21,397 bases of DNA from Bryobacteraceae bacterium (GCA_947456995.1 CANGVB010000004.1:1-21397), one strand, 5' to 3'. Positions 7,461 to 15,992 are shown, numbered from the stretch's first letter. Notes: a model not told the origin generated them from the sequence alone. A program made the numbers and translations.

Positions 7461-9479
7461 TTAATTCAGCCAGCGCCCCAACCAGTTGAGCAGTTCCTGA
7501 TAGAAGAACCGGGAATCTTCAGCTTTGAGAATCCAGTGATTGGCATCGGGGAACACAATCAACTTCGACGGAATGCGCTGCCGCTGCAGGACAGACCAAT
7601 ACTCCAGCGAGTTGTTCATGGGCACACGGAAGTCACGCTCGCCCACCGTAACAAGTGTCGGCGTTTTGAAGTTGGCAGCAAAGCGGATTGGGTTCTGCTT
7701 GCGCCACACCTCCCCTTGCTGCCACACAGGGCCACCGTTGTTAAGCTCCCGCGAGTAGATGACGTCGCTGGTGCCCCACTGCGATTCCAGGTTGATCAAA
7801 CCCGCATGTGAAACCAGGCATTTGTACCGCGTCGTGGTGGCCTGAAGCCAGTTGGCAAGATGGCCTCCATAGCTGGCACCTCCAGCCGCCTGGCGCGCGG
7901 GGTCGATGTATCGAAACAGTCGCAGCGCCTCGTCGGCCGCTTCATTCAATTCCTCACCCGGAGTGGCCAGCGGGTCACCCTTGATGTTCTGGGCGAATTT
8001 CTCTCCAAAGCCGGTAGACCCCGTGTAGTTGGTCAGCAGCAGCACATAGCCGGGCGACGCGAGCAGATGATAATTCCAACGCAGAAAGAACTGATCCTTC
8101 CACATGCCGTGCGGCCCACCATGAATCAGCACCAGCAGCGGGTACTTCTTGTTCTCGTCAAAGTTGGGCGGAGTGATCAGCAGATTGTGGATCATCCGGC
8201 CTTTCTTCGAAGTGAAGTAGAAGTGTTTCGGGGCCGAAAGATCCATATCGGCAACAGCAGCATCCGTGAAGTGGGTGAGTGCTTTTGAAGTCCCCTTGGC
8301 AACATCAAGCGAATGAATCTCAGCAGGGTGCGTAGCACTGTCAAAGTTGGCAAAAATCGTATTGCCACCGATGGCGATACTCGAATAGCTGCCATTGCGC
8401 TGGGGATGCTCGTTCAGACTGCCTCCATCGGCGGAGATTCGAAAAAGCTTGCCAAGGCCAGCTGCGTCAGAAGCAAAATAGATGGATTTGGAATCAGCCG
8501 TAAAGACAAACCCATCGACAGAATGATCAATCGATTCGGTGATCGTCTTCGGCACCCCACCCTGCGGCCAGGCAATGCTAGCCAGACGATTGATGCTGTA
8601 GGTAGCGTTGTTCACCCCTTCGCGGCTCTCGGTTACATACAGTGCTTTACCATCCGGGCGGAACTTCGGGCTGCCATAAGAATAAGCTCCGGCGCTCAAG
8701 GGTTGCGGCTCCCCACCAGCCGCCGGCACCAGAAAAATCTTCGTCTTCACATTGGCAAAAGCAGCCTCATGGCGATTGATGTCTGATTGAAAAACAATAG
8801 ACTTCGAATCCGGCGTCCACACCGCGCTGAGGTCTTCGCCCGAGTTGGCCAGAGGTGCTGCCATTCCTGGCGTAGAGGCCCACTTGCTGCCTGCCAGAAT
8901 ATCTTTGGGCACAGCACCGGGGCTGTCTGCCATCACAAAGATATGCGCGTGCTTTTGATCAATCCAGTGGTCCCAATGCCGCACTGGGAACGATTCGTAG
9001 ACACGCGCATTAGACTTGCGAGTGGCACCCTCTGATTGAACCATCGCCGTGAACAGAAGCTGCTTTCCATCAGGAGACCAGCGTGGGTCTGAGGCCCCAC
9101 CGGGCAGGCTCGTATAGCGTTGAGCCTCACCACCGCCACTCAGATCAAGAACGTAAATCTGCGAATCAGTGTCGCCATCGCGTGTAGTCGTGAAAGCGAT
9201 GCGCTTGCCATCAGGAGACCAGCTGGGGCTGGCTTCCGAAGCCCTCGTATGCGTGAGCTGACGCGGAGCAGCGCTGCCATCCCCCGGCACCAGCCAAAGG
9301 TCTGAGCTTTGATCTTTGGCATCATATGCGGGCTGGATCACAGAGAAGACAACCCACTTGCCATCGGGCGATGGACTCGGGGCACCCACCCTGGGCATGA
9401 GCCACATCGACTCGTGTGTGATGGTCTTTTTTGCCCATAGTGTTGTCAGGGCGAGCAGAGTGAGAACTAGGAGGCGCAT
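7461..9479 (-). CDS. Secreted S9 family prolyl-oligopeptidase-type serine peptidase
   Basis: A 672-aa protein with a signal peptide (MRLLVLTLLALTTLWA, cleavage near residue 16-17), an N-terminal beta-propeller with repeated SPDGK-type WD/TolB/DPP-IV-like blades (PSPSPDGKWV, PSWSPDGKRI, PRWSPDGKQL, FRPDGKALY) and a C-terminal alpha/beta hydrolase domain from about residue 430. Catalytic residues expected from the family: Ser536 in GGASYGG, Asp616 in GERDFRVP and His648 in DANHW. The oxyanion region HGGPHGMW is also present. Likely role: periplasmic or secreted cleavage of peptides (acylaminoacyl-peptidase/DPP-like); specificity cannot be read from sequence. The start codon shares the CATG at 9477-9480 with an alternative start of the divergent DeoC-like gene, and only 22 bp separate the preferred starts. 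AAGGA is found 3 nt before the ATG, closer than ideal. Confidence 0.93.
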   Translation of the reverse strand: MRLLVLTLLALTTLWAKKTITHESMWLMPRVGAPSPSPDGKWVVFSVIQPAYDAKDQSSDLWLVPGDGSAAPRQLTHTRASEASPSWSPDGKRIAFTTTRDGDTDSQIYVLDLSGGGEAQRYTSLPGGASDPRWSPDGKQLLFTAMVQSEGATRKSNARVYESFPVRHWDHWIDQKHAHIFVMADSPGAVPKDILAGSKWASTPGMAAPLANSGEDLSAVWTPDSKSIVFQSDINRHEAAFANVKTKIFLVPAAGGEPQPLSAGAYSYGSPKFRPDGKALYVTESREGVNNATYSINRLASIAWPQGGVPKTITESIDHSVDGFVFTADSKSIYFASDAAGLGKLFRISADGGSLNEHPQRNGSYSSIAIGGNTIFANFDSATHPAEIHSLDVAKGTSKALTHFTDAAVADMDLSAPKHFYFTSKKGRMIHNLLITPPNFDENKKYPLLVLIHGGPHGMWKDQFFLRWNYHLLASPGYVLLLTNYTGSTGFGEKFAQNIKGDPLATPGEELNEAADEALRLFRYIDPARQAAGGASYGGHLANWLQATTTRYKCLVSHAGLINLESQWGTSDVIYSRELNNGGPVWQQGEVWRKQNPIRFAANFKTPTLVTVGERDFRVPMNNSLEYWSVLQRQRIPSKLIVFPDANHWILKAEDSRFFYQELLNWLGRWLN

Positions 9480-9501
9480 GTTTCCTTATATAACTAATAG
9501 G
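9480..9501. promoter_or_regulatory. Compact divergent promoter candidate with symmetric TTATATAA
   Basis: Only 22 bp separate the two divergent starts. The centre is the self-complementary TTATATAA (9486-9493). Read forward it supplies TATAAC (9489-9494), 7 nt before ATG 9502. Read in reverse it supplies TATAAG (9490-9485), 5 nt before the peptidase ATG. Any -35 would have to lie inside the opposite gene: reverse CTGATA at 9513-9508 is a 4/6 match at 17 bp, and the forward -35 is not evident. Confidence 0.45.
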
Positions 9502-10197
9502 ATGGACTATCAGGATCTGGCTGCTTTGGTGGATTATCATCTGTCGAGCCCATTGATGACAGAAGAACAGGTGCATGAGGGGTGCATGCGTGGTCAGGCT
9601 TATCAGGTGAGGAGTGTGGTGGTGAGGCCGTGCGATCTCGATCTCGCCAAAGAGTGGGTGTCGACGCCACTTCGTCTGGCAAGCCGCACCAGTGCTGCAC
9701 CAGGAGACTCGACAACCGCCGTCAAGCAGTTTGAGGTACGCGACATGTTGCGGCGTGGTGCCGTCGATGTCGAGGCCAAGGTGTCTTTGCCCAAACTGAT
9801 GAGCCGCCAGTTCCAATATGTCGAGATTGAGCTCATGCAGTTGCTCAAGACCTGCGAAGAAGGTGGGGCAACGCTCACCGCAAGTGTCGATGCCAGTGTG
9901 CTCGATGAGGAGCGTCTGCTGATTCTTTGCAAGATGGCCAAGCGCAGTGGAGTCTCGATGTTGAGCGCCAGCGAGTACCGGGCAGAACAGGTAGAAAAGA
10001 TCATCGCCAAATGCGCTCCATATGTAACTTTGAAACTAATGGTGGACGGTAAGAGTCTGGATGAAGTGCTTGCACTAAAGCAGATGGGGGTGGCACGATT
10101 TGGGGTCAGGCATCCAGGCCCGTTGCTGGATGCCTGGAAGCTCCACCTTGAAGCATTGAAGGAGGCCGAGAAGCCCTCCGATGCGGTGTTAAGCTAG
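9502..10197 (+). CDS. DeoC-fold protein lacking the aldolase catalytic lysine
   Basis: A 231-aa TIM-barrel protein that aligns with deoxyribose-phosphate aldolase along its length: LVDYHLSSPLMTEEQV for the usual IDHTLLKP..T..Q, DSTTAVKQFEVRDMLRRGAVDVE for the TxxKxxEAxxAxxxGAxEID block, and SVDASVLDEERLLILCKMAKRSG for IIETxxLxxEExxxAxxxAxxAG. Where the family has the Schiff-base motif (F/Y)(V/I)KTSTG, this protein has VSMLSASEY, so the lysine aligns with Ser155. The acidic residue of EIDMV aligns with Glu91, and the phosphate-binding GGI and GASS segments are replaced. Lys178 remains. It is therefore unlikely to be a working DERA. ATG 9502 fits the family N-terminus; ATG 9478, preceded by AGGAGG at only 3 nt, would add eight residues. 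It is followed 17 bp later by aroDE, suggesting one operon. Confidence 0.75.
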   Translation: MDYQDLAALVDYHLSSPLMTEEQVHEGCMRGQAYQVRSVVVRPCDLDLAKEWVSTPLRLASRTSAAPGDSTTAVKQFEVRDMLRRGAVDVEAKVSLPKLMSRQFQYVEIELMQLLKTCEEGGATLTASVDASVLDEERLLILCKMAKRSGVSMLSASEYRAEQVEKIIAKCAPYVTLKLMVDGKSLDEVLALKQMGVARFGVRHPGPLLDAWKLHLEALKEAEKPSDAVLS

Positions 10198-10214
10198 GGG
10201 ACGTTTCCTAACTT

Positions 10215-11717
10215 ATGTCTACGCGCGCGGCATTGCCCAAAGTTTGCATCGCTTTGGGTTTACCTACAGTCGAAAAACTGCTTGAGCAGGCAGATAAAGA
10301 AGTCGCAGCAGGCGAGCGATTTCTTGAGTTTCGGCTCGACTATTTGAACCGGCCCGAAGCTGGCCTTAAGGCAGTGTCTGCCTTTCTTGAAAAGCATCCC
10401 GATGTATCGCTATTGGTAACTTGCCGCCGGCATCAGAACCATGGCAAATACAACGGCGTGATCGACGATCAGATGAAGATTCTCGATGCAGCGATTGATG
10501 CCGGTGCCCACGCTATCGACGTCGAAATCGAAACGGCTGAAAAGACAATTGCCCGCCTCGAGCACATGCGTGCCAAAGCCCACCTGATCGTCAGTTGGCA
10601 CAACTATGAAGGCACTCCGCCTCTCGAGCCCGTGTTGCGCCGGATGATGAAAGTGCCGGCCGACGCCTACAAGGTAGTAACAACAGGCAAGAAGCCAAGC
10701 GACGCCTCAAAGGTCCTGGCACTGCAGAAGGCGCACCCCAAGGTGCCCATGATTCTGCTTGCCATGGGTGAGGCAGGTTTCCCCACGCGTGTGCTGTGCA
10801 ATGCGCAAGGCAGCATCTATACCTATGCCGCACCAAACTCTGTAGAAGGCACTGCCCCTGGTCAGGTGAGCGCAAAGGTCTTGCGCCAGCTTTACCGCAT
10901 TGACAAGTTAACCAAAAACGCAAAGGTCTATGGAGTCGTAGCCGACCCTGTGCGGCACTCGCTCTCACCCAATGTCCATAACCGCGCGTTCCAGGCCAAG
11001 CGTCTCGACGCCGTGTATCTGCCATTCCTCGTGCAGCCCACCCAGCTCAAGGATTTCCTCGGAATGTGCGAAGCCTTGCCCGTGCAGGGCTTCAGCGTAA
11101 CCATCCCCCACAAACAGCGAATTCTGAAATACCTCGATGTTGTAGACCCGCTGGCAAGGCGTATCGGTGCCGTAAATACGGTATGGAAGAAGGCGGGCAA
11201 GTGGCGGGGAACCAATACTGACGCAGGTGCGGTAACCAAACCACTAGGCAAGCGCATCAAGTTGAACCGCAGCACCGTCTTGCTGGTAGGCAACGGTGGA
11301 GCAGCGCGCGGAGCAGCCTTCGCCCTGGCTGATGCCGGCGCCAAAGTTGTGATCACTGGCCGTAATTCAGACCGTGTGCGTGCGTTTGCGAAATTGTGCG
11401 GGGCAGAGGCCGTAGTCAAAGATCAGCTCAACGGCCGCAAATTCGATGCGATTGTTCATGCCACTCCCATGGGAATGTGGCCACACACCAAAGAGTGCTT
11501 CTTTGATGGGGCGCTACCCTCAGATCTTGTCTTCGACATGGTTTATAACCCGCTTGAGACAGAGTTGCTCAAGCGCGCTAAAGCGCAAGGCTGCGCGGTG
11601 ATCCCGGGGCTGGAAATGTTTTTGGCCCAGGCCGCTCAGCAGTTTGAGATCTGGACGGGTGAAACCGCACCGGCAAGTGTGATGGAGAAGGCGGCACTGG
11701 AGGCTTTACTGAAATGA
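10215..11717 (+). CDS. aroDE: Bifunctional 3-dehydroquinate dehydratase / shikimate dehydrogenase
   Basis: A 500-aa fusion catalysing steps 3 and 4 of the shikimate pathway; cytoplasmic. Residues about 8-228 form a type I dehydroquinase: EFRLDYL (substrate-binding region), His129 in SWHNYEGTP and Lys153 in AYKVVTT (Schiff base). Residues about 236-500 form AroE: HSLSP (Ser249, Ser251), VTIPHK with Lys300, GAVNTV with Asn321, NTDA with Asp336, the NADP-binding GNGGAARG (359-366) and the NADP-type TGRN at 381-384. HATPMGM and GLEMFLAQAAQQFEIWTG complete the AroE C-terminus. All main active-site residues of both halves are present. The same order is known from plants and some bacteria. The stop codon overlaps the next short ORF by ATGA. 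No other aro gene is in the window. Confidence 0.96.
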   Translation: MSTRAALPKVCIALGLPTVEKLLEQADKEVAAGERFLEFRLDYLNRPEAGLKAVSAFLEKHPDVSLLVTCRRHQNHGKYNGVIDDQMKILDAAIDAGAHAIDVEIETAEKTIARLEHMRAKAHLIVSWHNYEGTPPLEPVLRRMMKVPADAYKVVTTGKKPSDASKVLALQKAHPKVPMILLAMGEAGFPTRVLCNAQGSIYTYAAPNSVEGTAPGQVSAKVLRQLYRIDKLTKNAKVYGVVADPVRHSLSPNVHNRAFQAKRLDAVYLPFLVQPTQLKDFLGMCEALPVQGFSVTIPHKQRILKYLDVVDPLARRIGAVNTVWKKAGKWRGTNTDAGAVTKPLGKRIKLNRSTVLLVGNGGAARGAAFALADAGAKVVITGRNSDRVRAFAKLCGAEAVVKDQLNGRKFDAIVHATPMGMWPHTKECFFDGALPSDLVFDMVYNPLETELLKRAKAQGCAVIPGLEMFLAQAAQQFEIWTGETAPASVMEKAALEALLK

Positions 11718-11887
11718 AGCGTCGTGAGATGTTGATTGCGGCGATCGCTGTGGCTCCACTCAAGGTAGAGGCACAGGAGGAAGATCTGGTGGCACGCGCG
11801 CGCAAATCGATGGAGTCCAATCGCGAGGCGATCAATAAGGTGAAGCTGCCGATGGCCACCGAGCCGGCATTCAGTTTTAAGGCTTAA
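11714..11887 (+). CDS. 57-aa exported-looking peptide between aroDE and the amidase
   Basis: This short ORF starts at an ATGA overlap with aroDE and ends 5 bp before the amidase start. The N-terminus MKRREMLIAAIAVAPLKVEAQ has a twin-arginine pair followed by a hydrophobic stretch and an AxA-like end (VEAQ), resembling a Tat or Sec leader. After it come only about 35 residues: a charged helix (ARARKSMESNREAINKVK) and a tail LPMATEPAFSFKA. I do not recognise a named family. Tight packing on both sides and an intact frame argue that it is translated. It may be a separate small periplasmic protein, or the leader of an ancestral longer protein now split from the amidase. The tail reads like a linker that might precede an amidase, which is inference. 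Coding confidence is moderate. Confidence 0.6.
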   Translation: MKRREMLIAAIAVAPLKVEAQEEDLVARARKSMESNREAINKVKLPMATEPAFSFKA

Positions 11888-11892
11888 GAATT

Positions 11893-13320
11893 ATGGCGAT
11901 TGCAGGTGATGACGTTTTCTTTGCTTCTGCCGCCGAGTTGAATGCGGGCTGGCGGAAGGGTGACTATTCGTGCGAGGAATTGACAAAGGCCTATGCCGAC
12001 CGGCTCGAGCGCCTTGGGGGCTCCCACAACGCGCTGGCCTTGAGCCTGCGATCTGAGGCCCTGAAGAAGGCCAAAGATGTCGACGGCGAGCGCAAGCGTG
12101 AGCGCTTCCGCGGCCGCCTGCAGGGCGTTCCCTTTGGGGCCAAAGACTTGCTCGCATGGCCGAAGCATCCCACCACCTGGGGCGCAAAGCCCTATGCCGA
12201 TCAGGTCTTTGAGCAGCCCGCGACGGTGCTCAAAAAGCTGGATGCGAAAGGCGCGGTTTTGGTGGGCAAACTCGCCATGATTCAGTTGGCCGGAGGCGGT
12301 GGCTACCGCTATCCAAAAGCCTCGCTAACCGGGCCTTGTTTGAACCCCTGGGACAAGACCAAATGGGCCGGTGGATCTTCCAGTGGTAGCGGTGCAGCAG
12401 TTGCCGGCGGGATGGTTGGCTTTGCCCTCGGTAGTGAAACCAGCGGCAGCATCCTCACCCCGGCAGCCTTCTGCGGAGTCACCGGCTTGCGGCCCACCTA
12501 TGGTCTGGTAAGCAGAGCTGGTGCGATGGCCTTGAGCTGGACGCTCGATAAGGTAGGCCCTCTAGCTAGAACGGCTGAGGATTGCGGCATCATTCTCGAA
12601 GCGATTGCCGGAGGCGATGCCGAAGATCCCATGAGTGCGGGCAAGAGCTTCTACTATGCGCCGCAGTTTGCCAGGCCCATGAAGGATTACACCATTGGCT
12701 ACGCAAAGGTGGATTGGGAAGAGTGGGCCGAGCCGGAAACCCGGCAGGCCTTCGCCGCGACGCTCGAAGTGTTTCGTAGCCTCGGCGTGAAGTTGAAAGA
12801 AGTAGAGTTGCCCGATTATCCTTATGGCCCGCTGGTAAGCACGATTCTTCAAGGCGAAGCTTCCAGCATTTTTGAAGAACTGATTGCCAGTGGCAAAGTC
12901 GATCAGATCGCCGATGCCAAGCAGGCAGCCGGGCTGAAGGCCGCAGGCGATCTACTCGCAAAAGACTATCTCAAGGCGATGCGAGTACGCAGCCTCTTGC
13001 AGGTTGCCTTCAGAGACTTTTTCTACGAGCTCGACATGGTAATCGCGCCCACACGCACAAGCGTGGCCAGCGGAATCGACGTCGCGCTCGATGCCCCCCG
13101 CGCAGCGGCACCGGCCGATAGAAAACGCGGCATCAGCGGCCATATTCCAGCCGGAAATCTGGCAGGCTTACCCGCCCTCTCCATGCCTTGCGGCCTGGTC
13201 GGTGGATTGCCCGTTGGAGTCACTCTGATGGGCCGGGCCTTTACCGAAAACGCACTTCTGGCCGTCGGCCAACAGTTCCAGCAAAAGACAGACTGGCACA
13301 AGAAGCGCCCACAACTTTAG
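11893..13320 (+). CDS. Amidase signature family hydrolase (GatA/AtzF-like)
   Basis: A 475-aa member of the amidase signature family, which hydrolyses amide bonds with a Ser-cisSer-Lys triad. Seen: Lys84 in GVPFGAKDLL, cis-Ser162 in the Gly/Ser-rich stretch WAGGSSSGSGAAVAGG, and nucleophile Ser186 in GSETSGSI, 24 residues later as in GatA and FAAH. GLRPTYGLVSRAGAMALSWTLDKVGPLARTAEDC is the conserved block after the nucleophile. No gatB or gatC is adjacent and the sequence departs from GatA at the tRNA-interaction end, so a stand-alone amidase (small amides or allophanate-like substrates) is more likely than Glu-tRNA amidotransferase; the substrate is unknown. It has no leader of its own, although the upstream 57-aa ORF does. 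It is the last gene of the plus-strand cluster and stops 6 bp from the convergent ADOP gene. Confidence 0.92.
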   Translation: MAIAGDDVFFASAAELNAGWRKGDYSCEELTKAYADRLERLGGSHNALALSLRSEALKKAKDVDGERKRERFRGRLQGVPFGAKDLLAWPKHPTTWGAKPYADQVFEQPATVLKKLDAKGAVLVGKLAMIQLAGGGGYRYPKASLTGPCLNPWDKTKWAGGSSSGSGAAVAGGMVGFALGSETSGSILTPAAFCGVTGLRPTYGLVSRAGAMALSWTLDKVGPLARTAEDCGIILEAIAGGDAEDPMSAGKSFYYAPQFARPMKDYTIGYAKVDWEEWAEPETRQAFAATLEVFRSLGVKLKEVELPDYPYGPLVSTILQGEASSIFEELIASGKVDQIADAKQAAGLKAAGDLLAKDYLKAMRVRSLLQVAFRDFFYELDMVIAPTRTSVASGIDVALDAPRAAAPADRKRGISGHIPAGNLAGLPALSMPCGLVGGLPVGVTLMGRAFTENALLAVGQQFQQKTDWHKKRPQL

Positions 13321-13326
13321 CCAGAT

Positions 13327-15981
13327 TCAATCCTGGCGAAGAGCCATGGCTGGCGTGATCCCGGCGGCGCGAATAGCCGGGACGAGTGTAGCCAAAAGAG
13401 CCACTCCCCCGAGCAGCGCAATTGCTCCCGCATAGCTAACTGTGTCCCAGGGGCTGATTTCAAAAAGAAAGCCACTCAGCAGGCGCGCCATGCTGAACGC
13501 CCCGGCAAGCCCCAGGACAAGACCAACCCCCACCAGACGCAATCCCTGCCCCAGGATCAATTGGATGAGATCAACAGAGTTTGCTCCAAGGGCACGCCGC
13601 ACGGCAAACTCGCGGCCTCGTTGACCCACCAGATAAGCCTGCACGCTGAAGATCCCAACTGCAGCAAGAAGCGCTGCAACGGCCGCAAACAAACCGATCA
13701 CCTGACTTCGAAAGCGGGGATAAGCAAGTGTTGAGTCATACATAGCCTCCATCTGCTCAAACTTAACCGGCATTGTAGGACTTGCCTCGCGCAGCAATTG
13801 ACGAATCTTTTCCGCCAACGCCTTTTCATCAAGCGACGAACGATTCGATATTCGCGCAATGATCGAGGGAGACTTTCCCCAGCCCTGAGTCGATGAAACA
13901 AAGATTACCGATGGTGCCGCATGGCTGGGATCCTGCCAGCGAGTATCACCTACAACTCCCACAATTTCCATCCACGGGGCTCTGCTGTTGATCCGGATTC
14001 TCTTCCCGATGGGAGACTCTCCCCGAAATTCCTTTCTTGCCAGCGTTTCATTGATGATGGCCACATTCGGTCGCTCGGGAAGATCGCTTCGATCAAAGTC
14101 ACGCCCAATGCGAATTGGAATTTGAAGGGTCTTAAAGTAGCCCGGCGTTACCGGATGCAGCTCTGCCTGGGCCGACTCTCCGGGTTTCGCCTGCGGCCGC
14201 CCCTGTATCAAGAAGTCTCGTGCCAGACGAGGCTCCCGCCCCATCGGAAGATAAGCCACACCCGCCGCTGCGCTCACCCCGGGCACTGCCCGAAGGCGGT
14301 CGAGAAAATCCAGATACACCGTGCTTCTCTCATTCAAGTCGTTGGGGTTATCATCGCGGACAACATATTCCGTCTTTGCCACCAGCACGCGCTCTGTTGT
14401 GAAGCCGAGGTCTACCTGCTGCAGCGCTTCGAAAGACCGTAGCAGTAATCCTGCCGTGATCAACAGCATCACCGAGAAGGCCACCTCAGCAACAATCAGG
14501 AAAGACCGGAGTCTTGCCCCACCCTTCGATACCGTTGCCTTGTTCTCGCCTTGCTTCAAAGAGTGGATTGGATCAAGCTGCGATCCCTGCAATGCCGGTA
14601 CCAGACCAAAGAAAATCGTCGACAGCAAAGTGAGTGCAAAAGCGAAGACAAGCACGCCTCTATCCATCCGCACCTCGTCGATGCGAGGAAGGCCGGCAGG
14701 AGACCAGGCTCCAATCCCTTGTATGAGTGCATACGCCAGAAGCAGGCCCGCTAGTCCAGCCGCTACAGCCAGAACTGAACTTTCTGTCAAGAGCTGCACT
14801 GCAACGCGGCTGCGGCTTGCGCCCAGCGCGGTGCGCAGTGCCATTTCGCGCGCCCTGCCCGTAGCACGCGCCAGCAGGAGGTTTGCAATGTTTGCGCAAC
14901 CAATGAGCCATACAACACCAACAGCAATCATCAGTACCCACAAGGTAGATTTGAGCTTGCCCGTAAGCAGATCCTGAAGCGTACTAAGATTCACCGACTT
15001 GAAGCGATTTTCGGGATGAAGGTTTGCGAGATTTTGGCCAATGGTGCGCATCTGTGCCTGCGCCATCTTCAAATCAACACCCGCCTTAAGCCTGCCAACA
15101 GCCTGATAGTTGTAGAGGCTGCGATTAGTGCCACCACTCTTCGTGTTCCAGGGCACCCAAAGATCAGCCGCCCCAGGATAGCGGAATCCCGGTGCTGCCA
15201 CCCCAACCACCAGCAGGGTGCTCCCGTAAACCTGGATCTCTTTTCCAATCGCTGCGGCCGCACTGCCAAACTGCGTCTCAGCCCAGTGATGAGCTACCAC
15301 CGCAACTGAAGGCTGAGCTTCGTCTGCCGGTACGTCCTGCTTCAATAGCAAGCGCCCCGCACTTGGACTTTGACCAAACACCTCAAAAAATTCGGCTGAA
15401 ACAAAACGGGGATTCGTAAACAAAGCGCGGTCCCCAACACTACTGGCAGAATCGTCCCCACCGTAACTCACGGCCATCTTGTCGAAAACACTGTTTTGGG
15501 CTTGCCAGTCAAGGAAGTCGGGGCCCGAGACGTCCTGGCTGATGCGTCCTGTATTGGTCCACAACGTTTCCAGTGAGACGATGCGTTCGGCAGCCGGATA
15601 GACGAGCGGATGCAGCAGCACCGTATTGATTACCGAAAAGATTGCGATATTCGCCCCGAGGGCGAGAGCAAGTACGGAAACAACCCCGCACGAAAATCCC
15701 CAGCTTTTGCTGAGTGTGCGAAGGGAGAAGCGCAGGTTTCGCAAGATTTCTTCCAGGATTGAAATTGAATTCATCAGGTACACCTCTTCTACAAACAGAG
15801 TCTTGTTGCCAATCTTGCGGTGCGCTTCTGTCAGCGCCTCCTGTGCATTCATCCCCCGGCGGATGTTCTCCTCCGTTTGCATGTTGAGGCAAAACTGTAT
15901 TTCTTCATCGACAAGTGCCGTCCACTTCCGGCGCTGAAGAAGGGCTGCAAGCTTCGAGATCAATAGCCGAATTCGATACAT
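13327..15981 (-). CDS. ADOP-family duplicated MacB/FtsX-type permease
   Basis: An 884-aa membrane protein of the 'acidobacterial duplicated orphan permease' type. A cytoplasmic N-terminal segment (about 1-90, with LVDEEIQFCLNMQTEENIRRGMNAQEALTEAHRKIGN) is typical of ADOP proteins. Two repeats follow, each with a MacB periplasmic core domain and a three-helix FtsX unit: TM at about 97-120, a periplasmic domain to 340, TMs at about 345-370, 400-422 and 442-463, then TM 495-515, a second periplasmic domain, and three C-terminal TMs (about 755-780, 805-830 and 845-870). The repeated motifs ARATGRAREMALRTALGASR and GQRGREFAVRRALGAN mark the two FtsX cytoplasmic loops. No ATPase is encoded nearby, as usual for the family. 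Substrate is unknown. It lies 11 bp after padR, with GAGG overlapping the padR stop, so the pair form one operon under PadR control. Confidence 0.95.
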   Translation of the reverse strand: MYRIRLLISKLAALLQRRKWTALVDEEIQFCLNMQTEENIRRGMNAQEALTEAHRKIGNKTLFVEEVYLMNSISILEEILRNLRFSLRTLSKSWGFSCGVVSVLALALGANIAIFSVINTVLLHPLVYPAAERIVSLETLWTNTGRISQDVSGPDFLDWQAQNSVFDKMAVSYGGDDSASSVGDRALFTNPRFVSAEFFEVFGQSPSAGRLLLKQDVPADEAQPSVAVVAHHWAETQFGSAAAAIGKEIQVYGSTLLVVGVAAPGFRYPGAADLWVPWNTKSGGTNRSLYNYQAVGRLKAGVDLKMAQAQMRTIGQNLANLHPENRFKSVNLSTLQDLLTGKLKSTLWVLMIAVGVVWLIGCANIANLLLARATGRAREMALRTALGASRSRVAVQLLTESSVLAVAAGLAGLLLAYALIQGIGAWSPAGLPRIDEVRMDRGVLVFAFALTLLSTIFFGLVPALQGSQLDPIHSLKQGENKATVSKGGARLRSFLIVAEVAFSVMLLITAGLLLRSFEALQQVDLGFTTERVLVAKTEYVVRDDNPNDLNERSTVYLDFLDRLRAVPGVSAAAGVAYLPMGREPRLARDFLIQGRPQAKPGESAQAELHPVTPGYFKTLQIPIRIGRDFDRSDLPERPNVAIINETLARKEFRGESPIGKRIRINSRAPWMEIVGVVGDTRWQDPSHAAPSVIFVSSTQGWGKSPSIIARISNRSSLDEKALAEKIRQLLREASPTMPVKFEQMEAMYDSTLAYPRFRSQVIGLFAAVAALLAAVGIFSVQAYLVGQRGREFAVRRALGANSVDLIQLILGQGLRLVGVGLVLGLAGAFSMARLLSGFLFEISPWDTVSYAGAIALLGGVALLATLVPAIRAAGITPAMALRQD

Positions 15982-15992
15982 GCAGGCAACCT

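Noticed and set aside
9316..9501. Longer start (9316) for the DeoC-like gene
   Set aside because: The extra 62 residues are antisense to the S9 peptidase signal peptide and first blade, and the DeoC family begins at about MDYQDLAALVDYHL.
13315..13340. Short inverted repeat GCCAG/CTGGC between the amidase and ADOP stops as a bidirectional terminator
   Set aside because: The stem is only 5 bp with an 8-nt loop and no T-run on either strand.
14321..14977. 218-codon open frame on the plus strand
   Set aside because: It is fully antisense to the ADOP permease gene, has no motif and is rich in Ser/Arg/Thr as expected from the complement of hydrophobic codons.
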